DNA from: JAOSJT01 sp035362335
GTDB taxonomy: Bacteria > Bacteroidota > Ignavibacteria > SZUA-365
Assembly: GCA_035362335.1 (NCBI GenBank)
Contig: DAOSDL010000004.1
Span: forward strand, 134,324-198,323
DNA: 64,000 bases
Direction: 5' to 3'
Position numbers and translations under genes: made by a program. Positions 45,826 through 54,900 of this stretch are shown one piece after another; positions within the stretch are counted from its first letter, which is position 1; the number at the start of each line of letters is the position of its first letter. A model generated the notes under the pieces. It was not told the origin of the DNA. It did not search any database and was given only the letters and a program-made list of their open reading frames with translations.

Positions 45826-46680
45826 TCAGAGTTTTTCGAGGAATTCCCGCACCAGCTCGTACGCCCGTCGCGCCTGCATCTCACGGATCTCGGGAACGTT
45901 GGAGGCATGGAACTCCACCACCTGTTGCGGCCCGAAGGTATCGACAGCGGCAAACTTCCTACGCAGGATGTGGATTGCCTTGACAACGAACTCATCATCC
46001 ACGCGCTGCTTCCATATCTGAGCCAAAGCACCCATCCCTCCGGGGAAATGATCCAGACAGTAGCACAAGTCATAGCTATCCTTTGGTTTGTCCCGACCAC
46101 CGATCGCATGTGCTTTCATCACAAGGAAATCCGCGATCGACACCACCCGCATCGTAACGGTATTGTTCACACCGCGCACGTTGGGACCAGCGAGTTGCAC
46201 ATCCACCGGGCTATGGAATGCGGAGCGTGCGGAGGGGACCTGAAGGACGCGAAATTCCTCCACTAGCTTTGGCGAATGCTTTTCCAACACCACATCGTCG
46301 GGTGCGAGGAATTCCACTTCCACTACGATGGGCGAATCGCCATCCCCGAGATCCACTTCCGCGACAAGTTGAAACGGCTTCGCACCTGTTTGGTAGCGCC
46401 CGGTACCCAACAACAGATTCAACAGCTCCGCGTAGCGGCCCTCTCTCAAGCGGTCGACATCCAGCGCGAGGTCCACATCCAAGCTGCCGACATGGGCTTC
46501 GCTGGCATCACGCAGCAACAAGTCGGGTGTCCAGCCACCGACCTCGGGTGTCCAGCCACCGACCAGCACGAGACAGTCCGCGAATGAAGCGAGGATTTGT
46601 CCGAGATCGATCAAGACACGGTGTGCCGCTTCGGTCTGCCTCGGGCTGTAATCCTCCGCGTTTCTCGCTTCCGTTGTCAT
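45826..46680 (-). CDS. AbiEii-like nucleotidyltransferase (putative toxin)
   Basis: A 284-residue cytosolic protein of the nucleotidyltransferase fold. A hydrophobic strand ends in GGW (residues 41-43) and is followed by EAHVGSLDVDLALD, with Asp68 and Asp70 as the likely metal ligands. Basic and acidic helices follow, including FLVMKAHAIGGRDKPKDSYD, which resembles the AbiEii/AbiGii family. ATG 46680 overlaps the antitoxin stop (ATGA). An exact 21-bp tandem duplication repeats VGGWTP[E/D] (residues 40-46 and 47-53) inside the GG motif, so activity may be altered. AbiEii-type proteins block growth by nucleotidylation, but the target here is unknown. Confidence 0.8.
   Translation of the reverse strand: MTTEARNAEDYSPRQTEAAHRVLIDLGQILASFADCLVLVGGWTPEVGGWTPDLLLRDASEAHVGSLDVDLALDVDRLREGRYAELLNLLLGTGRYQTGAKPFQLVAEVDLGDGDSPIVVEVEFLAPDDVVLEKHSPKLVEEFRVLQVPSARSAFHSPVDVQLAGPNVRGVNNTVTMRVVSIADFLVMKAHAIGGRDKPKDSYDLCYCLDHFPGGMGALAQIWKQRVDDEFVVKAIHILRRKFAAVDTFGPQQVVEFHASNVPEIREMQARRAYELVREFLEKL
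46523..46564. repeat. Exact 21-bp in-frame tandem duplication in the toxin gene
   Basis: TCGGGTGTCCAGCCACCGAC plus C occurs at 46523-46543 and again at 46544-46564 with no mismatch, adding seven residues to the nucleotidyltransferase GG loop. Confidence 0.95.
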
Positions 46681-47789
46681 AATTGCATACCTCGCTTGCG
46701 CCACTCCACTTCGAGGCGTTGATGCAGCAACGCTTCGGCAGCTTCTTCGCCGCGCCCGGCGCTGTGATACAGGTCTACGTAGGTCTGGACGTCGTTTGTA
46801 CAGGGCATTCTGTCGGCGCTCCTATCGGTGAGATAAAAGACGCCCTCGTCGTTCGGGAGGAGCAACACAAGATTCTCGCCCGAGTCGACAGGTTTTGCTT
46901 CGACCTTTCTTTCAAATAGCGACAGATCCTGCTCTCGCACATAGAGCCAGGTTTTTGCCTGTCGCACATGGGGCGCCTGGAATTCAGCCGCCGAGAATCC
47001 GGCGTAAGCAGCGAAGCCGCCCGTACCGAGCGCAAATGCGGCAAGCGCATCGCGCAGTTTCGCGCCCTGCAACAGCGTGAAGTAGTTCATGCGCGGGTGC
47101 TTATCGAAGCGATACGCATCGCGCCAGGCGAACAGCAAGGTGCGTGGGTCGGGCACGAAGATTCCCCCATCCTCTCCCGCCTCGATTAAGGCCTCTTCTC
47201 GCAAATGGCGCACGACCTTGTTGACAAGGCCGAGACTCACCGCGGGATGGATGTGCGACTGGAGCTCCCGTTGCGTCCAGCTCCGACCGGTGTTCGCGGT
47301 GTGCAGGAGCACTCGGAGCACACGGCCCGCTTCGGGTGTCCCGAGATTCGCGCCGGAACGCGGACGCGCCGGTAGCACTTTACGGCCCGTGCGCTCGAGA
47401 CGAAGCAGGCCTGGTACATCGAGGTGACAATTCCCGGCGAGGTCGTACCAGCTCCAGCCGTGCTGCAGACAGAGTTCCGCCATGCGAGGCGACACCCAAG
47501 GCAGCGCCAGTAGCGGCAGCACGAGGGCGGGTTTGCCGGGAGGCGAAAAGGAGCGTCCCGCCAAGCTCAGGAACACCGAGGGCCGCATTTCCTTTTTGCA
47601 CGCGACGCACAGCGCCGCCTTCCCGCCGTGCGGCAGAGGCAGTTCCATGAACAGATCATAGCCCGTGGACTTCGCGGTGGACCGCTTTATCTTGCCGCCA
47701 CGCAGCCACGACACCGCTGCCAGTTGCTCTTCCAGCGCCCGGGCGAAGGCCTCCGTCGTTACCGCGAGCGCATGATTTACTGTGTTCAT
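46677..47789 (-). CDS. AbiEi-like regulator: restriction-endonuclease-like domain plus winged helix (putative antitoxin)
   Basis: A 370-residue protein and the first gene of the pair. The N-terminal ~125 residues contain D45, then a strand ALCVACKKEMRP (Lys65/66, Glu67) and SPRMAELCLQHGWSWYDLAG, then NCHLDVPG. This follows the pattern of AbiEi-type antitoxins that carry a PD-(D/E)XK-like fold; the second acidic residue of a working nuclease is not clear. Around residues 150-205 a winged helix (RVLRVLLHTANTG, WTQRELQSHIHPAVSLGLVN) should bind DNA. The C-terminal part resembles AbiEi C-domains. Its promoter overlaps two inverted repeats, which fits autorepression. Confidence 0.75.
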   Translation of the reverse strand: MNTVNHALAVTTEAFARALEEQLAAVSWLRGGKIKRSTAKSTGYDLFMELPLPHGGKAALCVACKKEMRPSVFLSLAGRSFSPPGKPALVLPLLALPWVSPRMAELCLQHGWSWYDLAGNCHLDVPGLLRLERTGRKVLPARPRSGANLGTPEAGRVLRVLLHTANTGRSWTQRELQSHIHPAVSLGLVNKVVRHLREEALIEAGEDGGIFVPDPRTLLFAWRDAYRFDKHPRMNYFTLLQGAKLRDALAAFALGTGGFAAYAGFSAAEFQAPHVRQAKTWLYVREQDLSLFERKVEAKPVDSGENLVLLLPNDEGVFYLTDRSADRMPCTNDVQTYVDLYHSAGRGEEAAEALLHQRLEVEWRKRGMQL

Positions 47790-47801
47790 GATTTAAGCTC
47801 C

Positions 47802-47819
47802 GTTCACGTATACGTGAAC
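47802..47819. promoter_or_regulatory. Perfect 18-bp palindromic operator of the AbiE-like operon
   Basis: GTTCACGTATACGTGAAC is fully symmetric, 12 bases upstream of the antitoxin start. It overlaps the -10 region; a third half-site, CGTGAAC, lies at 47831-47837 in the spacer. Confidence 0.75.
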
Positions 47820-47845
47820 ATAGCACTTTTCGTGAACGCACGCAA
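47815..47845 (-). promoter_or_regulatory. Promoter of the AbiE-like operon
   Basis: On the minus strand: TTG (plus 47843-47845), 20 bases, TATGTTCA (plus 47815-47822). The spacing is identical to the other promoters in the window. Confidence 0.65.
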
Positions 47846-47861
47846 GCACGGCTTGCGTGCG
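47837..47861. promoter_or_regulatory. Second inverted repeat at the AbiE-like promoter
   Basis: CGCACGCAAGC-ACG-GCTTGCGTGCG, an 11-bp perfect inverted repeat, covers the -35 element. Two inverted repeats at the promoter match what is known of AbiEi autoregulation. Confidence 0.6.
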
Positions 47862-48062
47862 TGAGAGCTGTGGATGGCTGCTGCGACGGATGCCGAGGCA
47901 GTGGAATAGGCTGGGTGGCGAAGTGGTGGCTCATGGCAGCGCCTTGACTACCGGGACGGGGTACTCCAATGCAACATATCGATCTCCGAGTTGCTGTATC
48001 GAATGGCAGTGCTACTCCCGAGCAGTACACATCCGCAACGACATCGCGGGGGACGCGACGGT

Positions 48063-48635
48063 TCAGCCCTTTTTCAATATCACCGTTTTGCTGAAAAACA
48101 GGTGAGGTCTCTCGACATCCACAAATCCGACATCTCTGGCCATGTCGACCGCTCGATTGAACGCCGAAGTTGAAACATGGATAGGAGGTTCAGCGATGAG
48201 AATGCTGCCGCCGGGCCGCAGTATGGTGGCCAGCTCGGCGAAGAAATCCGCTTTGTTCCGGACTTCGTGCACCATGTAAAACAACAGGATGAAATCCACG
48301 GGCTCCGAGAGGCCGATGGTGTTCTCCTCGCATTTGTGCAGGGTGATTCGTTCCTCGAGTACCGTTCCGGAAATTTTATCCCGAACCTTATCCAGCATGC
48401 CTTGCTGCAGATCACACGCAATAACGCGGCCTGTCGCGCCCACCATTCGCGCCATTTCAATGGAGAAAAAACCTGGGCCACATCCGATATCCACAGCGGT
48501 CATTCCTTCTTCGATATATGGCCGGAGTATTTTCCTCGGGTTCTGCAGCCATCGACGAAACCGACTGTCAAGACTACCCGCCCGTTCCACCGGGCAGACG
48601 CTAGAAGCACTTTGGCTCACGGTTGTTTCCTCCAT
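48063..48635 (-). CDS. Class I SAM-dependent methyltransferase
   Basis: A 190-residue protein of the Rossmann-type methyltransferase fold: motif I is AVDIGCGPGFFSIEMA, then GRVIACDLQQGMLDKV with the ribose-binding Asp, then the motif IV region DFILLFYMVHEVRNK, and LRPGGSILIAEPP as motif VI. The substrate is unknown; similar small enzymes methylate metabolites or arsenic-like compounds. ATG 48635 is the nearest start to the conserved part. An ATG at 48707 would add 24 residues and has a weak GGAA upstream. It is the last gene of the island-like region. Confidence 0.8.
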   Translation of the reverse strand: MEETTVSQSASSVCPVERAGSLDSRFRRWLQNPRKILRPYIEEGMTAVDIGCGPGFFSIEMARMVGATGRVIACDLQQGMLDKVRDKISGTVLEERITLHKCEENTIGLSEPVDFILLFYMVHEVRNKADFFAELATILRPGGSILIAEPPIHVSTSAFNRAVDMARDVGFVDVERPHLFFSKTVILKKG

Positions 48636-48814
48636 TTCAAGACAAGATAACACATCAATTGACAATGGTACTCCGAACCGGGCATTGGCGGATGGCTCAT
48701 GATTCACGTAGTTCCAGCAGGCAACGGTTGAGCGCCTCCGCTATTGGCTTCCGATATGCGATTCACCGGCATCCGAATATTCCGAGTCGTAGCTACGAAT
48801 CTACCCTCCGGCCG

Positions 48815-51800
48815 TCACTGCTTCACCAGCAAGGTGACGCGGTCGGCCACGAGGTTGAGAACGTCGTATTCGCGGACGACTTTGCCGTGAATGACGAAGG
48901 GTCCGGCGCTGCGCAGGAGATGGGCGTGCTCGTCGAAACAGCGCGGGAACAACACCACATCGATGCGGCCGAAGGCGTCGTCGAGATTGATGAACATCAT
49001 GCGTTCGCCTTTCTTCGTGCGGGTGAGTTTGGCGGCAATCATCCATCCACCAACATGTACACGGCGCCCCACATAGCGCTCGAGGTCGGTGGACTTGACG
49101 GTGTGACGCAACTCGGCTTCGTAATGGGTGAGTACATGCGTGCTCACGGTGTATGTGAAGGTCTCGAGTTCGATGCGCGCGATTTGCGCCGGAGTGTAGT
49201 CCTCGAGTTGTGAGAGTTCGCGGTCGAAACCGTCGAATTCGAGTTGCAACGGTTGCGTGCCTCCTTCGTTGCGATAGCGGTTGCGATGCAGCTTCGCGCG
49301 CACCATCAGCGCGGAGCGCTTCTCGCCGAAACAATCGCAGGCGCCGCATCGAATGAGGATGACGAGATCCTCGTGCGTGACGCCGGAGCGCGCAAGCAGG
49401 TCGTCGAACGACTTGTAGATTCCGTTCTCGCGACGCTCGCGCAGCAGGGCGTCGCGGCTCTCGGCGCGGAATTCCTTCACGTGCAGAAATCCGAGCTGTA
49501 TGCTGCGGTCGTTGGGGCAGGTGTGCATTTCCTCGCTGGCATTCACACTTGGCAGCAGCACGCCGATACCCAGTCGCCGCGCCTCCTGTATGTACACCTC
49601 GGGACGATAGTAGCCGCCCTGATTGTTGAGAACGGCACAGAGAAACAGCGCGGGATAGTGCGCCTTAAGCCAGGCCTCCTGAAAGGACAGCACGGCATAG
49701 GAGGCGGAATGCGCCTTGCAAAAAGAGTAGCCGGCGAAGGACTCCATCTGTCGCCAGATTTCCCCGGTCACCTCCTCGGCGATGCCCTGCCGCGCGCAGC
49801 CCTGAAAAAACGTCTCCTTGAGTGCGCGCATGGCTTCCTTCGAGCGCATTTTGCCCGACATGGCACGGCGCAGCAAATCGGCTTCGCCCAGCCGCAGCTT
49901 GCCGATGAAATGCGCCACCTTGATCACATCTTCCTGATACACCATCACGCCATACGTGCTTTTAAGTAATTCAGCCATCATCGGATGCGGTGGGCGGATT
50001 TTCGAAGGATCGTGATGCCGTTCGATGAAGGCCTGCATCATGCCGGATTGCGCCACGCCGGGACGAATGATGGAGCTGGCGGCGGTGAGCATTTCGAAGG
50101 TGTCGGTGCGTAATTTGCGCAGCAATTGTATCATGGCGGGCGACTCGACGTAGAAGCAGCCCACGGTTTCGCCCTTGCGCATGATGTCGCGGGTTCTTGC
50201 ATCGGCGCAGGCGATTTTATAGTCCAGAATAGGCGGCAACGTGCCCGAGCGGCGTTTCACTTCGAGCATGGTGTCTTCAAAGGTTCCGAGCCCGCGTGTG
50301 GAGAGTATGTCGAGTTTCTCCAGCCGCCAATCCTCCATCGAATACATGTCCTGCTGGGTGATGCGCACGCCCTTGGGCGAGGTTTGCGTGGCGGTGTAGC
50401 GCACCATGGGCTCGGGTGCCAGTATCACTCCGCCGGCGTGAATGCCGTAGTGATTGGGCATGTCGATGAGCGCACGCGCGTAACGCGACCATTCCTTGCC
50501 ATAGGGAGAGGAAAGAATGCTTTCGAGCTGTCGGCGCACGGGACTGCGTTCGTCTGTGAGTTCGCGCATGGAGCCGTACGATGGCAGCATGCTCGTGACC
50601 TGTTTGATTTCGGCGGCGCTGAAGCCGAGCACTTTGCCACTCTCGCGCAGGGCGCCGCGCGGATTGAAGGTGGCTATGGTGCAAATCATGGCCGTGCGGT
50701 CACTGCCGTACTTGGCCAGCACGTAATCGATGACCTCGTCGCGATTCCGCCAGGAAAAATCGATGTCGAAATCCGGTGGCGAACGCCGTTCGGGATTGAG
50801 AAAGCGTTCGAAAAACAGATCCAGTTCGATGGGATCCACATTGGTGATGTGCAAACAGTAGGCAACGATGCTGTTGGCTCCACTGCCCCGACCCACGTAG
50901 GGTATGTTGCGCGAGCGCGCGTAGCGCACCAGATCGCGCGCCACGAGAAAGTAATCGAGAAAACCCAGTTGCGCGATGATGTCCAGTTCCTTTTCCACGC
51001 GTTGCCATGCCAGCGCGTTGCCGTCGGGATAGCGCAGACGATAGCCCTCTCGGGTCAATGAACGGATATTGTCGAGTTTGGCGCCATCGGGCAGGTCAGT
51101 AAAGCTGGTGAATTTGCTGTTCGTTGTATCGAAGCGCACATCGCAGGCGTCGAGTATGCGCCGTCGTTCGTGCAGGGCTTCTGGCAAATCGCGGAAGAAG
51201 TGCGCGAATTCCTCCTCGCCGATGAAGCAGGCGGTCGAGGGAGCGAGTTCCGACTGCGTGATGGTACCGAGCGTCTCGTTACGGGCCACAGCGCGCAGCA
51301 ACGTGTGCAACTGCCTGCCCTGCGGTTCGCCGAAATACACATCATTGCTGGCCACCGGCGCGATACCGCGTTCCTCGGCCACGGTAAGCAAGGCCGGCCA
51401 CTGCGTCTCGAAGGCCGCGATGAGTTCCGCACGCAATGCGCAACGCGCTTCGCCATGAAGACGGCGCAGGAGATCCGCGTGTGGTACGAGCAGAATCACC
51501 TCGGGGCCGAGATGCCGCACGATGATGTCGGCGAGCAGTTCCGTCCGCGGTTGCTCCGACGGCTCGCGGTCACGCTCGTCGTCGTCGCTTTCGTCGTTGC
51601 TGATGCGCGCGGCGGGCGCGTGCAGCAGCAGTTCGGTGAGCGCCGCGCAAATGTCTCGATAGCCGTTCCAGCTTTGCGCGAGCGCGGCCACGCGCTGTGC
51701 ACCCAGGCGCAATTCGGCGCCGGGCACCGCCTTGATGCCCGCCGCACGGCAGGCCATGGTGAATTCCATGATGCCGGACACATTGTTCGTGTCGGTGAGG

Positions 51801-51901
51801 GCAATGCTGTCGTAGCCCCGTTTCCCCGCGTACTCCACGATCCGTTGAATGGACAGTGTTCCGGCAAGGAAGGAGTAATGACTGTGAAGATGCAGATGCA
51901 C
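48815..51901 (-). CDS. dnaE2: DNA polymerase III alpha-type protein, DnaE2/ImuC-like
   Basis: A 1028-residue C-family polymerase. The PHP domain starts HLHLHSHYSFLAGT, and in the next loop the usual ALTDH reads ALTDT. The polymerase core has GRGSGANSIVAYCLHITNVD and PPDFDIDFSWRNRDEVI, with catalytic aspartates near residue 380. A helix-hairpin-helix region, then an OB fold (VHVGGWMIAAKLTRTKKGER), close the chain. It is about 130 residues shorter than replicative DnaE and resembles the second, error-prone (DnaE2/ImuC) copies. It follows porU by 28 bases. No imuA or imuB is in the window, so the error-prone role is an inference. Confidence 0.78.
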   Translation of the reverse strand: MHLHLHSHYSFLAGTLSIQRIVEYAGKRGYDSIALTDTNNVSGIMEFTMACRAAGIKAVPGAELRLGAQRVAALAQSWNGYRDICAALTELLLHAPAARISNDESDDDERDREPSEQPRTELLADIIVRHLGPEVILLVPHADLLRRLHGEARCALRAELIAAFETQWPALLTVAEERGIAPVASNDVYFGEPQGRQLHTLLRAVARNETLGTITQSELAPSTACFIGEEEFAHFFRDLPEALHERRRILDACDVRFDTTNSKFTSFTDLPDGAKLDNIRSLTREGYRLRYPDGNALAWQRVEKELDIIAQLGFLDYFLVARDLVRYARSRNIPYVGRGSGANSIVAYCLHITNVDPIELDLFFERFLNPERRSPPDFDIDFSWRNRDEVIDYVLAKYGSDRTAMICTIATFNPRGALRESGKVLGFSAAEIKQVTSMLPSYGSMRELTDERSPVRRQLESILSSPYGKEWSRYARALIDMPNHYGIHAGGVILAPEPMVRYTATQTSPKGVRITQQDMYSMEDWRLEKLDILSTRGLGTFEDTMLEVKRRSGTLPPILDYKIACADARTRDIMRKGETVGCFYVESPAMIQLLRKLRTDTFEMLTAASSIIRPGVAQSGMMQAFIERHHDPSKIRPPHPMMAELLKSTYGVMVYQEDVIKVAHFIGKLRLGEADLLRRAMSGKMRSKEAMRALKETFFQGCARQGIAEEVTGEIWRQMESFAGYSFCKAHSASYAVLSFQEAWLKAHYPALFLCAVLNNQGGYYRPEVYIQEARRLGIGVLLPSVNASEEMHTCPNDRSIQLGFLHVKEFRAESRDALLRERRENGIYKSFDDLLARSGVTHEDLVILIRCGACDCFGEKRSALMVRAKLHRNRYRNEGGTQPLQLEFDGFDRELSQLEDYTPAQIARIELETFTYTVSTHVLTHYEAELRHTVKSTDLERYVGRRVHVGGWMIAAKLTRTKKGERMMFINLDDAFGRIDVVLFPRCFDEHAHLLRSAGPFVIHGKVVREYDVLNLVADRVTLLVKQ

Positions 51902-51929
51902 GGCTCAGAGGCCGCGGCGATCCTGCGGA

Positions 51930-54900
51930 TTAGCGCATGACAGCCATGCGGCCGATTTCCTCTGCTGTGGTGTCGTTGAATTTGGAAATGACTTTGTAAA
52001 AATACACGCCGTTGGCGGGCACATCGCCGTCTTCGTCGCGTCCATCCCATTTTAGGGCATTGAAGCCGATGCGCGTGGCCGAGCCCGGATAATTGAGTGT
52101 GCGGATGAGTCGCCCGGCAACGGTGAAAATCTTCACCTGCACTTCATCGGGCGGAGTGGCGCCAGTGAGGATGAAGGTGAAATCCGTCGCACCCATAATG
52201 GGATTGGGATAATTGTACAACTGCGTAATGCGATTGGCGGTGGTGACGCGCACCAGCACCTCGAGATCTTCGACGAAGGCCAGCTGGTCGTTGCCGTCGC
52301 GGGCGTTGAAACCGAAGTAATACTCGCCATCCGCAAGCTGGGGCTGGAAGCGGAGCATCGCCGGAGTGTTGCCCACAGACGGCGTGAAGCTGGCGTTCAC
52401 GCTGTCGAGATCCAGCGCATCGCCGTCGATGGTCACGCGGAATCCTTCGCGCGAGGTGAGCGGGAAAGCCGGCGGCGTACGCAGCGTCATGACGATTTCG
52501 GGATTCGCGCGAATGTAATCGCCGAATACCGGCATGTACCCGTCGAACGCGATGTCGAGCTGCGATTTGGTAGTGTCGGCCTTGACGAACATCGAGGTGA
52601 AGTACGAGTTGTTGTCCTCGTGCTGTTCCAGGATACGCTGTTCGCGGTCGACGAACACACGGACCTGATAGGGCCCCGTGAGCGCACTCGTGTTGAAGGT
52701 CACAGTGGAATCGAACCATGTGCCCGCCGCGATGCGCGGGATGGTGAAGGACGCGGCGGGACGCGGAATGTTGTCCGTCCCCACCACTTCCACCTGTACG
52801 GGAACCGCGGCCGCGTCGGCCTCGCCGGCGTTGATGATGCCGATGCGAACTTCGCCCGGGTTGCCTTGCACCACGGTGTCGCGCTGCACGGTCACCGACT
52901 GGTAGTTCAGCGCGAGTTCGGCCGGTTGCGTGAATTTCACACCCCAGGCATCGAGCACGGGGACGGCGGATTCCGCGGGATACAGGGTGGCGCCGAGGCG
53001 GATGTAAGGATACTGCTTCGCATCGATACCGGCGAGGCTCAGCGAGCCGACATTTCCACCCGTAATCAGCGGGGTTTCGGCACCCGCGGTATCGATGCCG
53101 CTGACTTGCACGCGGATATCCGTGCTGGCTATATCGCTGCGCTGCAACGTGACGTCGCCCCAGGCGGCGGCCGGTCCGATGATCGGGCTGCTGATGCTGC
53201 CGGTGTCGGGAATAACCGAGAAGTTTTTCTTGATGAGTACATAGCCCTCACCGGCGCGATAAAAACCTTCCGGCACGGAACCCGCTGCCGCGCCCTTGTG
53301 GCCGATGATGGCCCAACTGCTGCGATTGGCGATGCGCACGCTGTCGATGAGCACGCTGCCGATGGACTTCATCGCTGCGCGGAACACATTGCTGCCCGCT
53401 TGTGGCTCGTCCGCCGTGGTGACCACCACCGCTTCACCGGGTTGCACGCCCTCGATCCACAAGCGGATGGAGTCGCGATGCGCAGCAATGCCCCAGTTGT
53501 CGAATTGCGCGAAGCGCTTGAGTTTCATGCTGAGACTATCGAACACCGCGATGGCATAGCCACGGAAAAAGGTGCTCTTCAGAATGTTGATGCCATTGAG
53601 ACGTATCGCTCCGAATTTCGCCGGGAAGCCAGCAGACTCGGCCTCGATCTCCAACTCCGTCGGCAACAAAGTGACCGCGCCATTATGCACACGGGCATCT
53701 TCGAGCACGGCATGCGCGAAATCCGCCGAATCGGCCTGCACCACATCGGCATCGAGGGCGAGCGAGCGACGATACGGGCCGACGTATTCGGTGGCGCCAC
53801 CGTCCAAACGCGCGCGCCAGTACCAGGACGACGCGGTGGGATCGGACGGGAACGGAATGGTGGTCAACGTCTTGGCGTAGGGCGCGGTGAAACTGCGCGG
53901 CGTTGCGAACGCCGTGGTGGAATCGACTTCCAGAATGGCGGTACTCACGTTGCCCGTACCGAACACGGGATTGAGAATGCGCACAGAGTCGCGTCGTCCG
54001 CTGCTCCGATCCAGACGCTCGTTGACCACGTTGAGATAGGTACTCAGCACATCAACGGTGATGAGCGCCTCGTTGTCATTTTCGTAGATCTCCTCCACTG
54101 TCTGTGCTTCGTCGAGCAGTACGCGCAAGGAAGCGCGCCCTGCTTTTTTCGGAGCGGCGAGGGTGACAAACAGCGTGTCGTAAATGGCGGGCATGCCGAT
54201 GCGCAGCGAGAGGGACTGCAGCGTCTGCGCACCAAAGGTGGCATCGATGCGTACATCGAGGGAATCCTGCGTCTGCAGGCCGTAATTCCCCACGATCACG
54301 CGGTAGGTCACGGAATCCATCACATCGGTGATGATCTCCTGCTCGGGCCGTATCCACGATGAACGCACGAGTGGATTCGGCAGCTTGGGCAGCGCCATGG
54401 CCACGATGGGATCGCCCACGAGCAGATTGGTGAGCGTGGAGACGGTGTTGACGATATGCGTGCCGTACTGATCCTGCAACTTGTATTTCGACTTCACCAA
54501 GGCATCGCCCACCGATGGTGCGCGATCATTGATCAACGCGCCGAAATACAGGAAAGGCAGAATGGAGGTGGTGGATTCGAAGCCCGCCGAGGCATTGCCG
54601 ATATAGCCGATGAATTGACTGCTCTCAGGCACCACCGCCGCTTCGGAGAAGGAGATAATGTCCGGCTCGGCGAAGCGACCCGTGGAACAACCGAAGTCGG
54701 TGACCAGCGATCCGCGGCCGGCGGCGTTCTCGATTTGCGCAGGCGAGGAAATCGAGTTGTCCCAAGTGGCGGTGCCGCTATGACCCACGTAGGAGATAAA
54801 GACGCCGCCCTCCTGTATACGCTGTTTCACCCAAGCATCGGTATATGGTCCGAAATCGCTCTGTGGATCCAGGTTTTTGAAGAAATGCGTGACATTGCCG

